Assembly (NCBI RefSeq): GCF_004352855.1
Contig: NZ_SJSC01000002.1
Coordinates: forward strand, 62,001 to 126,000
DNA from: Marinomonas sp. KMM3893
Lineage (GTDB): Bacteria; Pseudomonadota; Gammaproteobacteria; Pseudomonadales; Marinomonadaceae
Length of the DNA: 64,000 bases
Direction: 5' to 3'
A program made the position numbers and the translations under genes. The notes under the pieces are model-generated. The model saw only the letters and a list, made by a program, of their open reading frames with translations. It did not search any database and was not told where the DNA came from. Shown here one piece after another: positions 1 through 9,213 of this stretch; positions within the stretch are counted from its first letter, which is position 1, and each line of letters starts with the position of its first letter.

Positions 1-863
1 TGTATCCATTGCTTCGGCGCTTGCCCATACATGCGTTTGAATTCTCGGCTAAATTGCGACGTGCTGACGTACCCCACATCCATTGCGGCAGAGCTGACGT
101 TCATACCGGCGGCGATTTTCATGGCGGCGGTGTTGAGTCGCATGGCTTTGACAAATTGAATCGGTGACATGGTGGTCGCTTGTTTAAACTTACGGTGTAA
201 CACGGCCCTACTCATACCGACTTGGGAGGCCATGGTTTCGATATTAACCGGCTGATTTAGATTGGAAGATAAGTAGTCAATCGCTCTGGCAATTTCATTA
301 CCAACACCAAAAGCACGGCGCGCAGACGCCCCAGTCTCACCCTTCAATACGCTGTAATACAGCTCACGCAACCGGCCTTCACCCAAAATAGCAGACTCTG
401 ATGGAGCATCAGCTAATTCCAGCAAGCGTAATAGTGCATCAGTGAATGAATTATCCCAATGAGCCAGGGCAAAACCAGGCGGTAATGAACTTCCCTGAGG
501 TTTATGAAGAGTCCCCATCGAGCGCTCCATTGCCAATGAAAGTTCAGTCATCACCTTAGTATCAAGAGAGATATAAACACCCAAAAGTGGGTTTTCAGGG
601 GAAGCCATGGGGGTTCCCGCTTCCACTGGCATAGACATGGAGCAGCACATGTACTGGCGACTGTCATACACGTGTCTTTGGCCATCCAAAATCGCCTCTT
701 TTGCACCACTAAGAATGGCAATCACAGCCGGCTCGTATACCGCAGGGGCACAGCGCATAGGGCTAGACACCCGAAACAGCTTTACCCCCTCCACGCCAGT
801 TTCCACCATGCCATCTTGCGTGACCTTTGCTTCAATAATTTGCTTGATCTTGTCTTTGCTCAT
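1..863 (-). CDS. AraC-family transcriptional regulator, C-terminus cut by window edge
   Basis: The reading frame opens at an ATG at 863 and runs off the left edge without a stop, so the last residues are missing. The first ~180 residues look like the AraC_N ligand/cupin-type domain (IAILSGAKEAILDG, YMCCSMSMPVEA). The C-terminal ~100 residues are a double helix-turn-helix (IETMASQVGMSRAVLHRKFK, then VGYVSTSQFSREFKRMYG). It is a DNA-binding regulator acting in the cytoplasm. It is divergent from the SDR gene at 1059 with a 195-bp shared promoter region, so it probably controls that gene and itself. YqhC-type regulators paired with oxidoreductases are the closest analogy. The ligand is unknown. 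Confidence 0.88.
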   Translation of the reverse strand, partial: MSKDKIKQIIEAKVTQDGMVETGVEGVKLFRVSSPMRCAPAVYEPAVIAILSGAKEAILDGQRHVYDSRQYMCCSMSMPVEAGTPMASPENPLLGVYISLDTKVMTELSLAMERSMGTLHKPQGSSLPPGFALAHWDNSFTDALLRLLELADAPSESAILGEGRLRELYYSVLKGETGASARRAFGVGNEIARAIDYLSSNLNQPVNIETMASQVGMSRAVLHRKFKQATTMSPIQFVKAMRLNTAAMKIAAGMNVSSAAMDVGYVSTSQFSREFKRMYGQAPKQWI

Positions 864-935
864 GCCACCAACATTCCTTAATAAACGCTAAGTTCAAATT
901 AGCACTGGCAAAACAACAACTCAATCGAGCGATAC

Positions 936-970
936 AAATAGGCAATTTTTAGAGACTATTTCGCCTATTT
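936..970. promoter_or_regulatory. Inverted repeat in the AraC/SDR divergent promoter region
   Basis: AAATAGGC at 936-943 is repeated inverted as GCCTATTT at 963-970 with a 19-base spacer. It lies midway between the two divergent starts, where an operator for the AraC regulator would be expected. The operator role is inference. AraC-type sites are more often direct repeats. Confidence 0.35.
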
Positions 971-1058
971 ACAGCTCCTCTTGAGAGCTATATTTGCTTG
1001 CAATGAAAACATCTGCGGCACAACAACCACAGCAAACTAATATCTAGGGATTTGAACA

Positions 1059-2000
1059 ATGAAAACCAAATGCACCCAAAAAGGCTGGACACCCGAGCAA
1101 CTTGGCTCCCTTATAGGCAAAACCTACCTGATCACTGGCGCTAATAGCGGCGCTGGATTTCAAGCCTCCCGCACCTTGCTCGCCAAGGGCGCAAAAGTCG
1201 TCATGCTTAACCGTAATGCGGCTAAATCCAACGCGGCAATTAGCGCCTTAAAACAGGAGCTTGGCCAGCAAGCAGACGTTTCTGTCATTCTCATGGATCT
1301 TGCTGCCTTAGATTCAGTACGCCAAGCAGCAAATGACGTGTTGGATAACGTACCAACTATCGACGCTCTGATTTGTAACGGGGCAATCGCACAGGTAGCT
1401 AAGCAAACTTTCACCAAAGAGGGTTTTGAAAGCCAACTAGGGGTGAACCACTTCGGGCATTTTTTACTCTGCGGTATGCTGTTTGAGCGCCTTGAAGCCA
1501 GCCAAGGTCGCATCGTTGTGGTCGGCAGTAATGCCTACAAAATGGGCCTCAAAAAAATTCAATTTAATGACCTTAACTTTGATAAAAAGTACACGGCGTG
1601 GGATTCCTACGCGCAAAGCAAACTGGCCCAGATGATGTTCGCTTACGAATTACAAGATCGCATTGCTGTGGCAAATAGAAGCGTCAAGGTCTATGTGTGT
1701 CATCCAGGTGCCTCCCGAACCAACTTACTTATGGACACTGCCAGTACTTTTAACAAGGTACTCTGGTCAGTATTGTCTCGAGTGATTGCCCAATCGGCTG
1801 AAAAAGGCGCTTGGCCTGAAATCATGTGTGCCACACAAAATGGCCTCACCTTCAAAACCCTTTATGGTCCCACTAAAAGAGCGGACACCGTTGGTCCAGT
1901 GGGCGAATGTTCATTACATAAAGTGGCGCTGGATAAGCAGATGGCGACGCAGCTTTGGACCCTATCGGAACAGAAAACAGCGTTTAACTGGTCATTATAG
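1059..2000 (+). CDS. Short-chain dehydrogenase/reductase (SDR)
   Basis: A 313-residue protein with the classical SDR Rossmann fold. The cofactor motif TGANSGAG is near residues 26-33, the structural motif CNGA near residue 107, and the catalytic Tyr-Lys pair in YAQSK near residue 187. An Arg/Asn pattern after the second strand (LNRN) suggests NADP(H) preference. It resembles the retinol dehydrogenase/protochlorophyllide reductase-like SDR branch, but the substrate cannot be told. The ATG is preceded by AGGGA at a good distance. The divergent AraC gene is the likely regulator. Confidence 0.88.
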   Translation: MKTKCTQKGWTPEQLGSLIGKTYLITGANSGAGFQASRTLLAKGAKVVMLNRNAAKSNAAISALKQELGQQADVSVILMDLAALDSVRQAANDVLDNVPTIDALICNGAIAQVAKQTFTKEGFESQLGVNHFGHFLLCGMLFERLEASQGRIVVVGSNAYKMGLKKIQFNDLNFDKKYTAWDSYAQSKLAQMMFAYELQDRIAVANRSVKVYVCHPGASRTNLLMDTASTFNKVLWSVLSRVIAQSAEKGAWPEIMCATQNGLTFKTLYGPTKRADTVGPVGECSLHKVALDKQMATQLWTLSEQKTAFNWSL

Positions 2001-2046
2001 AAGACACATAAACATCGCCTTATTATTCAGATTAACGCTGCTTTCC

Positions 2047-2071
2047 AGAGGAGCGCAAACTGCGCCCCTCT
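2047..2071 (+). terminator. Weak hairpin after the SDR gene
   Basis: AGAGGAGCGCA pairs with TGCGCCCCTCT across a short loop. It is followed by a pyrimidine-rich but not T-only tract, so it is at best a weak terminator. Confidence 0.35.
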
Positions 2072-2215
2072 CTCCTTCCCTTCCTGCCCTAATAAAACTT
2101 TATCGACCATTCCGGCATTTTTAACGATTTAAAGCGTGTTTTCCCTGATCTATCGGTTAATATAGGATATTCTGATCAGGTCATAACCAACATTCTCAGT
2201 TATGGAAAACGACAA

Positions 2216-3925
2216 ATGACTGGCACAGGCTCCCGTTCATCGATTGTTGTCTTAATAATGCTTTTGTGCGGGCTATTGTCTTCGATCGTGAATGCGGCGC
2301 CACCGACGCTTCAGGTCAACCATGATTTTAAAAAGCTGGAACAGTTCCAGATGGGGTATTTTGTCGATCCATCCGGCAATATGCCCATTAGCCAAGTACA
2401 AAACCAACACTTTGAAGCGTCTTCTAACTCAATCACCTTGGGGTCCAACGCAAAGACAACTTGGGCAAAAATAGTACTTCAAAATACCAGCGACTCCCCG
2501 ATCACTCTCTACCTTCATAATCCTTATGCTTACTACAATCATGCCATTGAACTTAATGAAGTAGTCAATGGCCAAGTCACCCGTAAGCGGCTGTTGGATA
2601 TGGATAATAAAGACACCTACGAGTGGATGTATCAGGGCACTGCTGTGTTTGACATGACGCTCCCACGCCAACAGGTCACAACACTTTATTTGAAGAATGT
2701 TTCTTATATTTATCAAGTGTTTAGTGTCGAACTCTACAGCCAAGATTTATCCAAAAGAGTACTCATAAACCAATACAATGACATTACCTTGATTGTGGGT
2801 ATGGTATTGGCGCTCATTATTTATAACTTCTTTCTGTTTTTGTCGTCGCGCTTAAAAGAACATCTTTTTTATGCCTGCTACTTGGTTTCAGGGGGATTTT
2901 GGATCGCCCTTTCATACGGCTTATTTGCCAGCTTTTTTGATGTCTTTGGCTCTATCACACTGAAATGGAATATCGCCCTCGGCACCATGCCGATCTGTTT
3001 GTTGTTCTTCATGATCAACATTTTTGAAACGAGAAAAAAATACCCGATCGAACACAAAGCTTTGCTGACGACCATTGCCATATTAGCCACCAATTCTATC
3101 TATGGTTTGTTTGACATTATCAGTGCGCTTGAATATGCCAGTACACTGGCCTTTATTGTTATGTCCATCAGCCTATGCGTCACCATTTCCATGTTTGTGC
3201 GTCGGCACCCTCTTGCCCTTTTATTCTTAATTGGCCATGGTTTTTTCGTTACATTTAGCGTGTTGGCTGTGCTGTTTTATCAGGGAAGAATTGGCTTTAA
3301 CTATATCAATAGCCACGGAGTTGGCATTGGGATTTTGTTAGAATCGCTTGTGCTATCACTGATCATTGCCAATCGTATTCGCACATTAGAAAAGCTCGAG
3401 GCGACCCAAGCGGAGTTGCAGCTACTGGCTTCCACAGACCCATTAACACAGCTGCTGAACCGCCGATCATTTGACTTAGAAGCCAGTGCATTGTTAAACC
3501 AAGATAAACAAATACGATTCCCTCTTTCACTGGCCATTCTCGACATCGATTTCTTCAAAAACATCAATGACACCTATGGGCACAGCTTAGGAGATCAAGT
3601 CATTGTACGCGTCGCCGACGTGCTCAGAGCACAGTGCCGCCTGCAAGATATTGTTGCCCGTTATGGCGGAGAAGAGTTCGTTATTCTGATGCCAAATACC
3701 ACCCGAGAAAAAGCCCACGTATTGGCCGAGCGCATTCGTACCACCTTGGCACACACTAGCGTTCAGGTTGACCAAAATCAGTTAGTCAACTTCACGCTTA
3801 GTGTGGGGATTTCCGAAGTGGATGCTAAGACCGCAGATCTACAAGCCGCTATAAATCAAGCAGATAAAGCCTTGTACAAAGCCAAAAACAGCGGACGAAA
3901 CCAGTCTCAGCTGCACATTAGCTAA
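2216..3925 (+). CDS. Membrane diguanylate cyclase with 7TMR-DISM sensor
   Basis: A 569-residue protein that would make cyclic di-GMP from two GTP. A signal peptide ends near residue 28 (VNAAPP). A periplasmic 7TMR-DISM extracellular domain follows (to ~185), then about seven membrane helices (~190-385), a short coiled linker and a GGDEF domain (~405-565). The active-site motif GGEEF is at residues 484-488, so catalysis is likely intact. An RLQD inhibitory I-site sits five residues ahead of it, which predicts product inhibition. DISM extracellular domains often bind carbohydrates, but the ligand here is unknown. It stands alone, convergent with the LysR gene. Confidence 0.92.
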   Translation: MTGTGSRSSIVVLIMLLCGLLSSIVNAAPPTLQVNHDFKKLEQFQMGYFVDPSGNMPISQVQNQHFEASSNSITLGSNAKTTWAKIVLQNTSDSPITLYLHNPYAYYNHAIELNEVVNGQVTRKRLLDMDNKDTYEWMYQGTAVFDMTLPRQQVTTLYLKNVSYIYQVFSVELYSQDLSKRVLINQYNDITLIVGMVLALIIYNFFLFLSSRLKEHLFYACYLVSGGFWIALSYGLFASFFDVFGSITLKWNIALGTMPICLLFFMINIFETRKKYPIEHKALLTTIAILATNSIYGLFDIISALEYASTLAFIVMSISLCVTISMFVRRHPLALLFLIGHGFFVTFSVLAVLFYQGRIGFNYINSHGVGIGILLESLVLSLIIANRIRTLEKLEATQAELQLLASTDPLTQLLNRRSFDLEASALLNQDKQIRFPLSLAILDIDFFKNINDTYGHSLGDQVIVRVADVLRAQCRLQDIVARYGGEEFVILMPNTTREKAHVLAERIRTTLAHTSVQVDQNQLVNFTLSVGISEVDAKTADLQAAINQADKALYKAKNSGRNQSQLHIS

Positions 3926-3962
3926 TACTCTAGAGGCTGCGTTTTTTGCTATACCTCACAAC

Positions 3963-4844
3963 TCACCCTGCAAAAGCCTGTTTAAAGGCGTCAAACAACC
4001 ATTCATAAGCAGGGCCTCGCTGGGCGCCTTTTTTGGAGACTAGATCCACTGGCACCGACCAAGGTTTATGGTCGAAAACCACGTCTATTTTATGAATATT
4101 GTTGTCTTCTATGAGCGGCGAAACCAAGGGTAAAGGCAAGTATGCCCAGCCGACCTTCTGCATCACCAACTCCAGCGCGGCGTAATTGCTAGAGCACCAC
4201 CAGACATTGGGCGTTATGCTGATCAATGCCTGAGGCTCTTTCTTACGCGTACCTCGAACCGTCACCTGACGATAAGGCGCTAGATCAGACTCTGAGCTCA
4301 CTCTTTGCCCAGCTAAAGGGAAGGCTTCATGGCAAACGGCAATAAAATCGACCCCGCCCACATAGCAAAAATCGACTTGTTTATTGGCTTCAATTTCAGC
4401 AAACATCACACCTATGTCTATATTACCGGTAGCAACGGCGTTAACTATGTCTGGCGACGCCAAAGACACAAGCTCAATCTGAACGTAAGGAAACGTCAGC
4501 GCAAACTGTTGCAATACGGTTGAGACGTAAGGCGCTAATAAAGCGTCGTCTACTGCGATGGTAAGTCCGCTTTCCTCATTCCTCAAAATCGATTCTGCAA
4601 TCTGTTCGAATTCATAAGATTGCGCCAAAAGCGACCTCGCGCTGCGAATTAAACGCTCGCCTTCTGGTGTCAACTTGGGGCTACGAGAGCTTCTATCAAA
4701 TAGCTCAACGCCCAAGTCCAGCTCCAAATTACTAATCCCATGGCTAACCGCCGACTGCACTTTTCCAAGCCGTCTCGCGCACGCCGAAAATGAACCGAGT
4801 TCGGCCGACAACACCAGCATATTGATCTGTTCTAGACTTATCAT
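3963..4844 (-). CDS. LysR-family transcriptional regulator
   Basis: A 293-residue LysR protein. The winged helix-turn-helix is in residues 1-60 (FSACARRLGKVQSAVSHGIS) and the substrate-binding domain from ~90 onward (LTIAVDDALLAPYVSTVLQQF). It is divergent from the Gdx/SugE gene with about 105 bp between starts, the usual layout for a LysR activator and its target. The effector cannot be told from sequence; guanidinium or a related cation is one guess. The gene ends 37 bases from the convergent cyclase gene. Confidence 0.9.
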   Translation of the reverse strand: MISLEQINMLVLSAELGSFSACARRLGKVQSAVSHGISNLELDLGVELFDRSSRSPKLTPEGERLIRSARSLLAQSYEFEQIAESILRNEESGLTIAVDDALLAPYVSTVLQQFALTFPYVQIELVSLASPDIVNAVATGNIDIGVMFAEIEANKQVDFCYVGGVDFIAVCHEAFPLAGQRVSSESDLAPYRQVTVRGTRKKEPQALISITPNVWWCSSNYAALELVMQKVGWAYLPLPLVSPLIEDNNIHKIDVVFDHKPWSVPVDLVSKKGAQRGPAYEWLFDAFKQAFAG

Positions 4845-4950
4845 ATGAATAATATCGATAGTTAATAACTTTTAAATATCATAATAATTGATAGCATAAA
4901 GCGCAAACCTACTTTCTCCTTCCTCATACACACCGTAAGGAACTACCCTA

Positions 4951-5268
4951 ATGAGCTGGTTATATTTGCTACTTGCCGGTCTTACTGAAATCGGCTGGCC
5001 TATTGGCTTGAAAATAGCGCAATCCGGCGGCTCCAAAATCGCAGGAATCGCCATCGCCGTGTTCTTTATGTTTATCAGCGGCACGTTACTTTGGCTCGCC
5101 CAAAAAGAGATTCCGATGGGAACTGCCTATGCAGTATGGACAGGAATCGGTGCCTCAGGCACCTTTTTAGTTGGCATTTGGTTTTATGGGGACCCAACAT
5201 CCTTAATGCGTTATAGCGGCGTCTTACTCATTATTCTCGGTGTCGTTGTGTTAAAATTCGCACACTGA
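4951..5268 (+). CDS. gdx: SMR-family guanidinium/quaternary ammonium exporter (Gdx/SugE type)
   Basis: A 105-residue, four-helix small multidrug resistance protein of the inner membrane. The essential Glu is E13 in GLTEIGWPIGLK. The family stretch GTAYAVWTGIGASG is present. SugE/Gdx proteins exchange guanidinium for protons as antiparallel dimers, unlike EmrE-type drug pumps, and the GLTE start of helix 1 favours Gdx. The upstream 105 bases show no mini-ykkC/guanidine-II double hairpin with ACGR loops, so control is more likely by the divergent LysR gene. The start has a usable AAGGAA site. Confidence 0.88.
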   Translation: MSWLYLLLAGLTEIGWPIGLKIAQSGGSKIAGIAIAVFFMFISGTLLWLAQKEIPMGTAYAVWTGIGASGTFLVGIWFYGDPTSLMRYSGVLLIILGVVVLKFAH

Positions 5269-5335
5269 TCACTCGAATCACAAGCAGCGTCTTGGCAACA
5301 ATTATAATGCCCTTACTAACCGCGCTATAAAGTAG

Positions 5336-5361
5336 AATGCCGCCAACAAGCAAGCGGCATT
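5336..5361 (+). terminator. Hairpin terminator after gdx
   Basis: AATGCCGC and GCGGCATT form an 8-bp stem with a 10-base loop, followed by TTCCTT. Likely, though the T tract is short. Confidence 0.5.
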
Positions 5362-5422
5362 TCCTTGATGGGTTAACAGGGAATAACACTCTCACTCTTT
5401 TCCGAATTTGGCTGATTACACT

Positions 5423-6625
5423 ATGAATACCTTACGTCGCCTCGCACAACATGACGCCGCCTACTTGCTCGTATTTATTTTTCTTATCTCACTCAATTTG
5501 CGCGGTCCCGTTACTGGCTTGCCGCCATTATTAGACCGCATCAGCCAAGATTTACATCTCTCTAGCTCGCAATCCGGTTTATTAACCAGCTTGCCTCTGC
5601 TTATTTTTGCGCTATTCGCACCGGTGGCGTCTTGGTTAACCAGACATTTTCAGATCGAACGTATCTTAGCCACTGGAGTTGGTTTAATAGCCCTAGGGAT
5701 GGTGGCTCGCTCCCTTGGATCACTCAGTACCTTGTACATGGGCGCTGTGCTGATTGGTGCCGGTATCGCCATTGGTAATGTTCTGCTGCCCAGCTTATTA
5801 AAACGTGAATTCCCAAATCACATTGTTCAGCTCACTGCCATTTATGTCCTGATGATGAGCGTGGGCGGATTCATAATGTCCAGTTTTGCGGTGCCATTAA
5901 GCGTGTTTGCTGAAGGGTCGGGCTTCACCCTACCAATGAGCAGCTGGTCATTCGCATTAGCTTGCCAAGGGTTAATGATTCTTTTGCCATTGGTGGTTTG
6001 GTTTACGTGCAAGATAACCCAGCACCACACGCCACAAATCAATAACACAGAAGTGTCCCCCAAACTGTGGCGTTCTGTTACTGCGTGGCAAGTGGCTGGG
6101 TTTCTCGCCGTTAACTCATTAGTAAATTACATCGTCGTCGCTTGGGTGCCTTCCATCTTGGTGAGCTACGGTTATACGGACTCAACCGCCGGCTTGTATC
6201 AAGGCTATTTACAGCTGGCTGGGGCGTTACCGTCGTTAATTCTCGCGCCCTTTATCCATCGCTTAGGCAGCCACCGCCGACTGTGCTTAATTGCAACAGG
6301 CTTAACTTGGTTGAGTATATTTGGCTTTTTATACCTTCCTAGCTGGTCTGGTGTCTGGGCCGTGAGCTTTGGTTTTGGGGTCAGCATGGGATTTATTTTG
6401 GGTTTATCCTTTGTCAGCTTAAGAACCAATAGTCCCAAGCAAGCCGCGGCACTCTCAGGTATGGCGCAGCTTATTGGCTACACATTAGCCGCCTTGGGTC
6501 CGGTGCTTATTGGGGCTCTTCATGACTGGCGTCATTCATGGGATGAACCGCTCTATGTGCTCTTAGTAATTGGCTTTTTGTGGATGATTCTAGGTTGGAT
6601 GGCGAGCCCTAAACCGTCGAAATAA
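5423..6625 (+). CDS. MFS transporter, CynX/NimT family
   Basis: A ~400-residue, 12-helix major facilitator. The N-terminal stretch SLNLRGPVTGLPPLLDRISQDL is typical of the CynX/NimT (cyanate/2-nitroimidazole) branch; the repeat-half motif around RHFQIERIL follows helix 2. The substrate cannot be assigned; members export or import small anions or amino-acid-like compounds. The frame is also open from a TTG at 5408, but the ATG at 5423 places the first residues in the expected position. Neither start has a strong ribosome site. It is monocistronic. Confidence 0.85.
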   Translation: MNTLRRLAQHDAAYLLVFIFLISLNLRGPVTGLPPLLDRISQDLHLSSSQSGLLTSLPLLIFALFAPVASWLTRHFQIERILATGVGLIALGMVARSLGSLSTLYMGAVLIGAGIAIGNVLLPSLLKREFPNHIVQLTAIYVLMMSVGGFIMSSFAVPLSVFAEGSGFTLPMSSWSFALACQGLMILLPLVVWFTCKITQHHTPQINNTEVSPKLWRSVTAWQVAGFLAVNSLVNYIVVAWVPSILVSYGYTDSTAGLYQGYLQLAGALPSLILAPFIHRLGSHRRLCLIATGLTWLSIFGFLYLPSWSGVWAVSFGFGVSMGFILGLSFVSLRTNSPKQAAALSGMAQLIGYTLAALGPVLIGALHDWRHSWDEPLYVLLVIGFLWMILGWMASPKPSK

Positions 6626-6755
6626 CGCGATTGGCTTATAAAAGCGTAAGAAATACAGTTTTATCGGTGATCAAAAAAGTACTCAGTCGAAAAAAAAAGG
6701 GAGAGTGTTATACTCCATTTTTTCTCCATATTTGTCGCTTAGGAATCATCGGTTC

Positions 6756-8741
6756 ATGTATCAAACGAGAGTTCGTTCACTGTTCGTCACTTTAACGGTT
6801 CAAATACTGTATCTCGTGCTGATTTTGATGGCGTCGCGCTATGTCATGTTGGCGGTTTTCTCTGAACCTAGTCAATTAGCCACTCACAGCGACGACGTAC
6901 AACGCATGTGGACAACCGGTGTACGCTACGATTTGCGTGTCGGTGGTATGCTAATGGTGCCCTTTGCTTTATTGGGTCTCCTAATGGCAAGCAGTCGCAT
7001 TACATGGCGCGCTTTCAGAGTCTGCTTACCTTGGATATTTGGCTTCATTGCTTTTGCCGTCGCTATGGTCGCCATCAGTAACTATTACTACTATCAGACC
7101 TACCACAATACCTTTGATGTGTTTGCTTTTGGTCTGGCTGAAGACGATACCGCCAGCGTCTTAGCGAATATGTGGGAAGGCTATCCCGTGATTCGAGGTT
7201 TGCTTGCCGCACTGGCTGCGGCCTATCTTTCCGGCCGCTTTACTCGTTATTTCCTAAAAGACAAAGCCCCTAAAAAGTGGAATCTAGCCCTCTTTGTTTT
7301 GTTCACTTTTATCATGATTCTTATCTTGGCGATTATTAGCCGCGGCAGTCTAGGCACCTTCCCATTAAGACGTGGTAATGCGCAGGTATCGCAACTTTTA
7401 TTACTCAATAAAATCACACCAAATGGTTTGATGAGCCTCAACTGGGCCATCAATGACCATAACGAAGATTTGTCTTTTTCTCCGGTTAGCAAGGCCAAAG
7501 GCGAGCAATTAGAGAAACAGCTGGGCATCAGCAGTCTAATAGAAAAAACACCTAAAAACCCTTGGCTTGCAGAACACAAACCCAATGTTGTGATGGTGCT
7601 CATGGAGAGTTTCGGTAGCAACATGCTGCAATTTGATGAAGTCGGTAAGAATGATCTGCTCGGTCACCTTCGCCCACATTTTGCAGAAGATTTTGTCTTC
7701 AAACGCTTTGTCTCTGAAGACAATGGCACCGCGCCGTCTCTGGCCGCTATGTTCTTTCACAGCCCTCTGCAAAACATTAGCCACAGCTCAGCACAACACA
7801 CCAAGCTAACGGGTACACCCTTCGATGTGTACAAGAAAGCAGGCTACAAAGTCATTTTCATCTCACCTGGTAATATGATGTGGCGTAACCTGGTGAACTA
7901 TTTACCTGTTCAAGGCGTGGATGCGGTTTACGACCAAAACACCTTAATGAAGATGTACCCTGAATCTGCCAATGAAATCACCGATTGGGGCGTGCCTGAT
8001 GACTACGCTTATCGTCTTGCAGAGAAGTTGCTAAAAGAGTCGAAAGAACCGACCTTTATCAGCATTCTGACCATTACGAATCACCCTCCTTATGTCACAC
8101 CGGATCGCTACCAACCGCAACCTATCGCGCTCACGCCTGAGGTGAAACGACACGCTGAGGCACAAGGCCAAGAAGAGCTCAACATTCAAGAAACTTACCA
8201 ATATGCAGCAGACGCCTTTGGTCAGTTTATTAGTTCCGTGGAAAACTCCGATAAGGCTGATAGTACCTTGATCGCCGCCACTGGCGACCATCAAATGCGC
8301 CGTCTCAAGGCCTATTACCCAGAAGAGCAAATGCTCGATCGTGCGGTGCCTTTCTATCTGCATGTGCCAAAGAAAATACTCGACAACAGCCAATGGCACT
8401 ACGATCCAAGTCGCGTCGGTTCGCACAAGGATATCTTCCCAACGCTGTACAATTACTCATTATCAGACACCTCTTATCAAGCCATTGCTGGGCGTAACAT
8501 GCTGGCAGTAGAAGACGATAAGCAACGTGCGTTTGGTTACAACACCACCCTTTGGATAGATGACAAGGGGGCTTATCCAATGAGTGGTCAACCGGCTTTT
8601 TACCCTTGGAAAGACGCAACCAGCTTAGAAGTTAAAAAACAAAGCCAACAGGTTCCCCCTTTTCAGCAAGCTCGCCAAAAAGCGCTGCCAGAGCTATTAC
8701 GCTGGCAAATTAACGCACATATAAAAGGCTTTAAAGAGTAA
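6756..8741 (+). CDS. LtaS/MdoB-type membrane sulfatase (phosphoglycerol or related transferase)
   Basis: A ~661-residue alkaline-phosphatase-superfamily membrane enzyme with five N-terminal membrane helices (to ~residue 205) and a large periplasmic sulfatase domain (~275-600). Metal and nucleophile residues are visible: Glu in VLMESFGS, the nucleophile Thr in DNGTAPS, and Asp-His in TGDHQMR. In Gram-negatives such proteins add phosphoglycerol or phosphoethanolamine to glucans or lipids; the acceptor is not evident. The frame also opens at a GTG at 6705 abutting AAGGGAGA, too close to serve it. The ATG at 6756 has AGGA eleven bases upstream and is preferred. Confidence 0.85.
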   Translation: MYQTRVRSLFVTLTVQILYLVLILMASRYVMLAVFSEPSQLATHSDDVQRMWTTGVRYDLRVGGMLMVPFALLGLLMASSRITWRAFRVCLPWIFGFIAFAVAMVAISNYYYYQTYHNTFDVFAFGLAEDDTASVLANMWEGYPVIRGLLAALAAAYLSGRFTRYFLKDKAPKKWNLALFVLFTFIMILILAIISRGSLGTFPLRRGNAQVSQLLLLNKITPNGLMSLNWAINDHNEDLSFSPVSKAKGEQLEKQLGISSLIEKTPKNPWLAEHKPNVVMVLMESFGSNMLQFDEVGKNDLLGHLRPHFAEDFVFKRFVSEDNGTAPSLAAMFFHSPLQNISHSSAQHTKLTGTPFDVYKKAGYKVIFISPGNMMWRNLVNYLPVQGVDAVYDQNTLMKMYPESANEITDWGVPDDYAYRLAEKLLKESKEPTFISILTITNHPPYVTPDRYQPQPIALTPEVKRHAEAQGQEELNIQETYQYAADAFGQFISSVENSDKADSTLIAATGDHQMRRLKAYYPEEQMLDRAVPFYLHVPKKILDNSQWHYDPSRVGSHKDIFPTLYNYSLSDTSYQAIAGRNMLAVEDDKQRAFGYNTTLWIDDKGAYPMSGQPAFYPWKDATSLEVKKQSQQVPPFQQARQKALPELLRWQINAHIKGFKE

Positions 8742-8750
8742 ACACAATCA

Positions 8751-8782
8751 AGGACCAAAGGCATCTAAATGCCTTTGGTCCT
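8751..8782. terminator. Hairpin after the LtaS-type gene
   Basis: A 14-bp perfect stem (AGGACCAAAGGCAT / ATGCCTTTGGTCCT) with a 4-base loop. No long T tract follows. It overlaps the stop of the minus-strand kinase remnant. Confidence 0.6.
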
Positions 8783-9034
8783 ATCTTCTGCTTGCGTGTT
8801 TTGGGTTTGCAGCAAGGGGATGATAAGAGTAAATATCCTTCCCTCCCCTTCTTTAGACATCACTTCGATACGGCCCTTCATCAGTGCGCTCAATAAAGAC
8901 AGTGCCATGCGCCCGTCTCCCAATGGCATACTCATTTCATGAACTAAGCCTGCCGCCACACTAAAAAGGGCAAGATAAGAAAGGCCACTCTGCACCTGAT
9001 TGCGCCGTTAACTGCGCCATTCAAACCAGATCAT
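8765..9034 (-). pseudogene. Internally deleted histidine kinase remnant
   Basis: In one minus-strand frame the translation reads as a kinase linker (RRNQVQSGLSYLALFS), an H-box (VAAGLVHEMSMPLG) and then directly the tail of an ATPase domain (GRMALSLLSALMKGRIEV, KEGEGRIFTLIIPLL). The N-box, G1 box and most of the ATPase domain are missing between them. An in-frame TAA at 9008-9010 also interrupts the linker. The longest open piece is 76 codons from a GTG at 8995. These features indicate a histidine kinase gene that lost its sensor and its central part. The H-box His is retained. A short expressed peptide is possible but not likely. Confidence 0.6.
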
Positions 9035-9213
9035 TGCCTAACTAAAATAACTCGAATGGCATTTTCTTCAAATACAATGTGTTGCTTTTATACGCACACC
9101 CAAAAAGTCGCTTCCAATTCCTCAATAGAACATAAGCGGAGCGAAAAACAGCATATTATGATATAGTCATAGTCCTTATATTTTGGCTAATCTCAACTGG
9201 GTTTAAAGGTAAT

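Larger units (their letters stand above)
8742..9213. other. Intergenic stretch: terminator hairpin, kinase remnant, gmk upstream region
   Basis: No intact gene. It holds a strong hairpin (8751-8782), a decayed histidine-kinase remnant on the minus strand (8765-9034) and ~180 AT-rich bases ahead of gmk with TATGAT-like hexamers near 9155 but no clear -35. Confidence 0.6.

Noticed and set aside
607..891. 94-residue plus-strand open frame at the left end
   Set aside because: It lies wholly opposite the AraC gene, has no ribosome site or family signal, and is a shadow of that gene.
4329..4523. Short plus-strand frame inside the LysR gene
   Set aside because: Antisense to a well-supported LysR coding region, without any recognisable domain.
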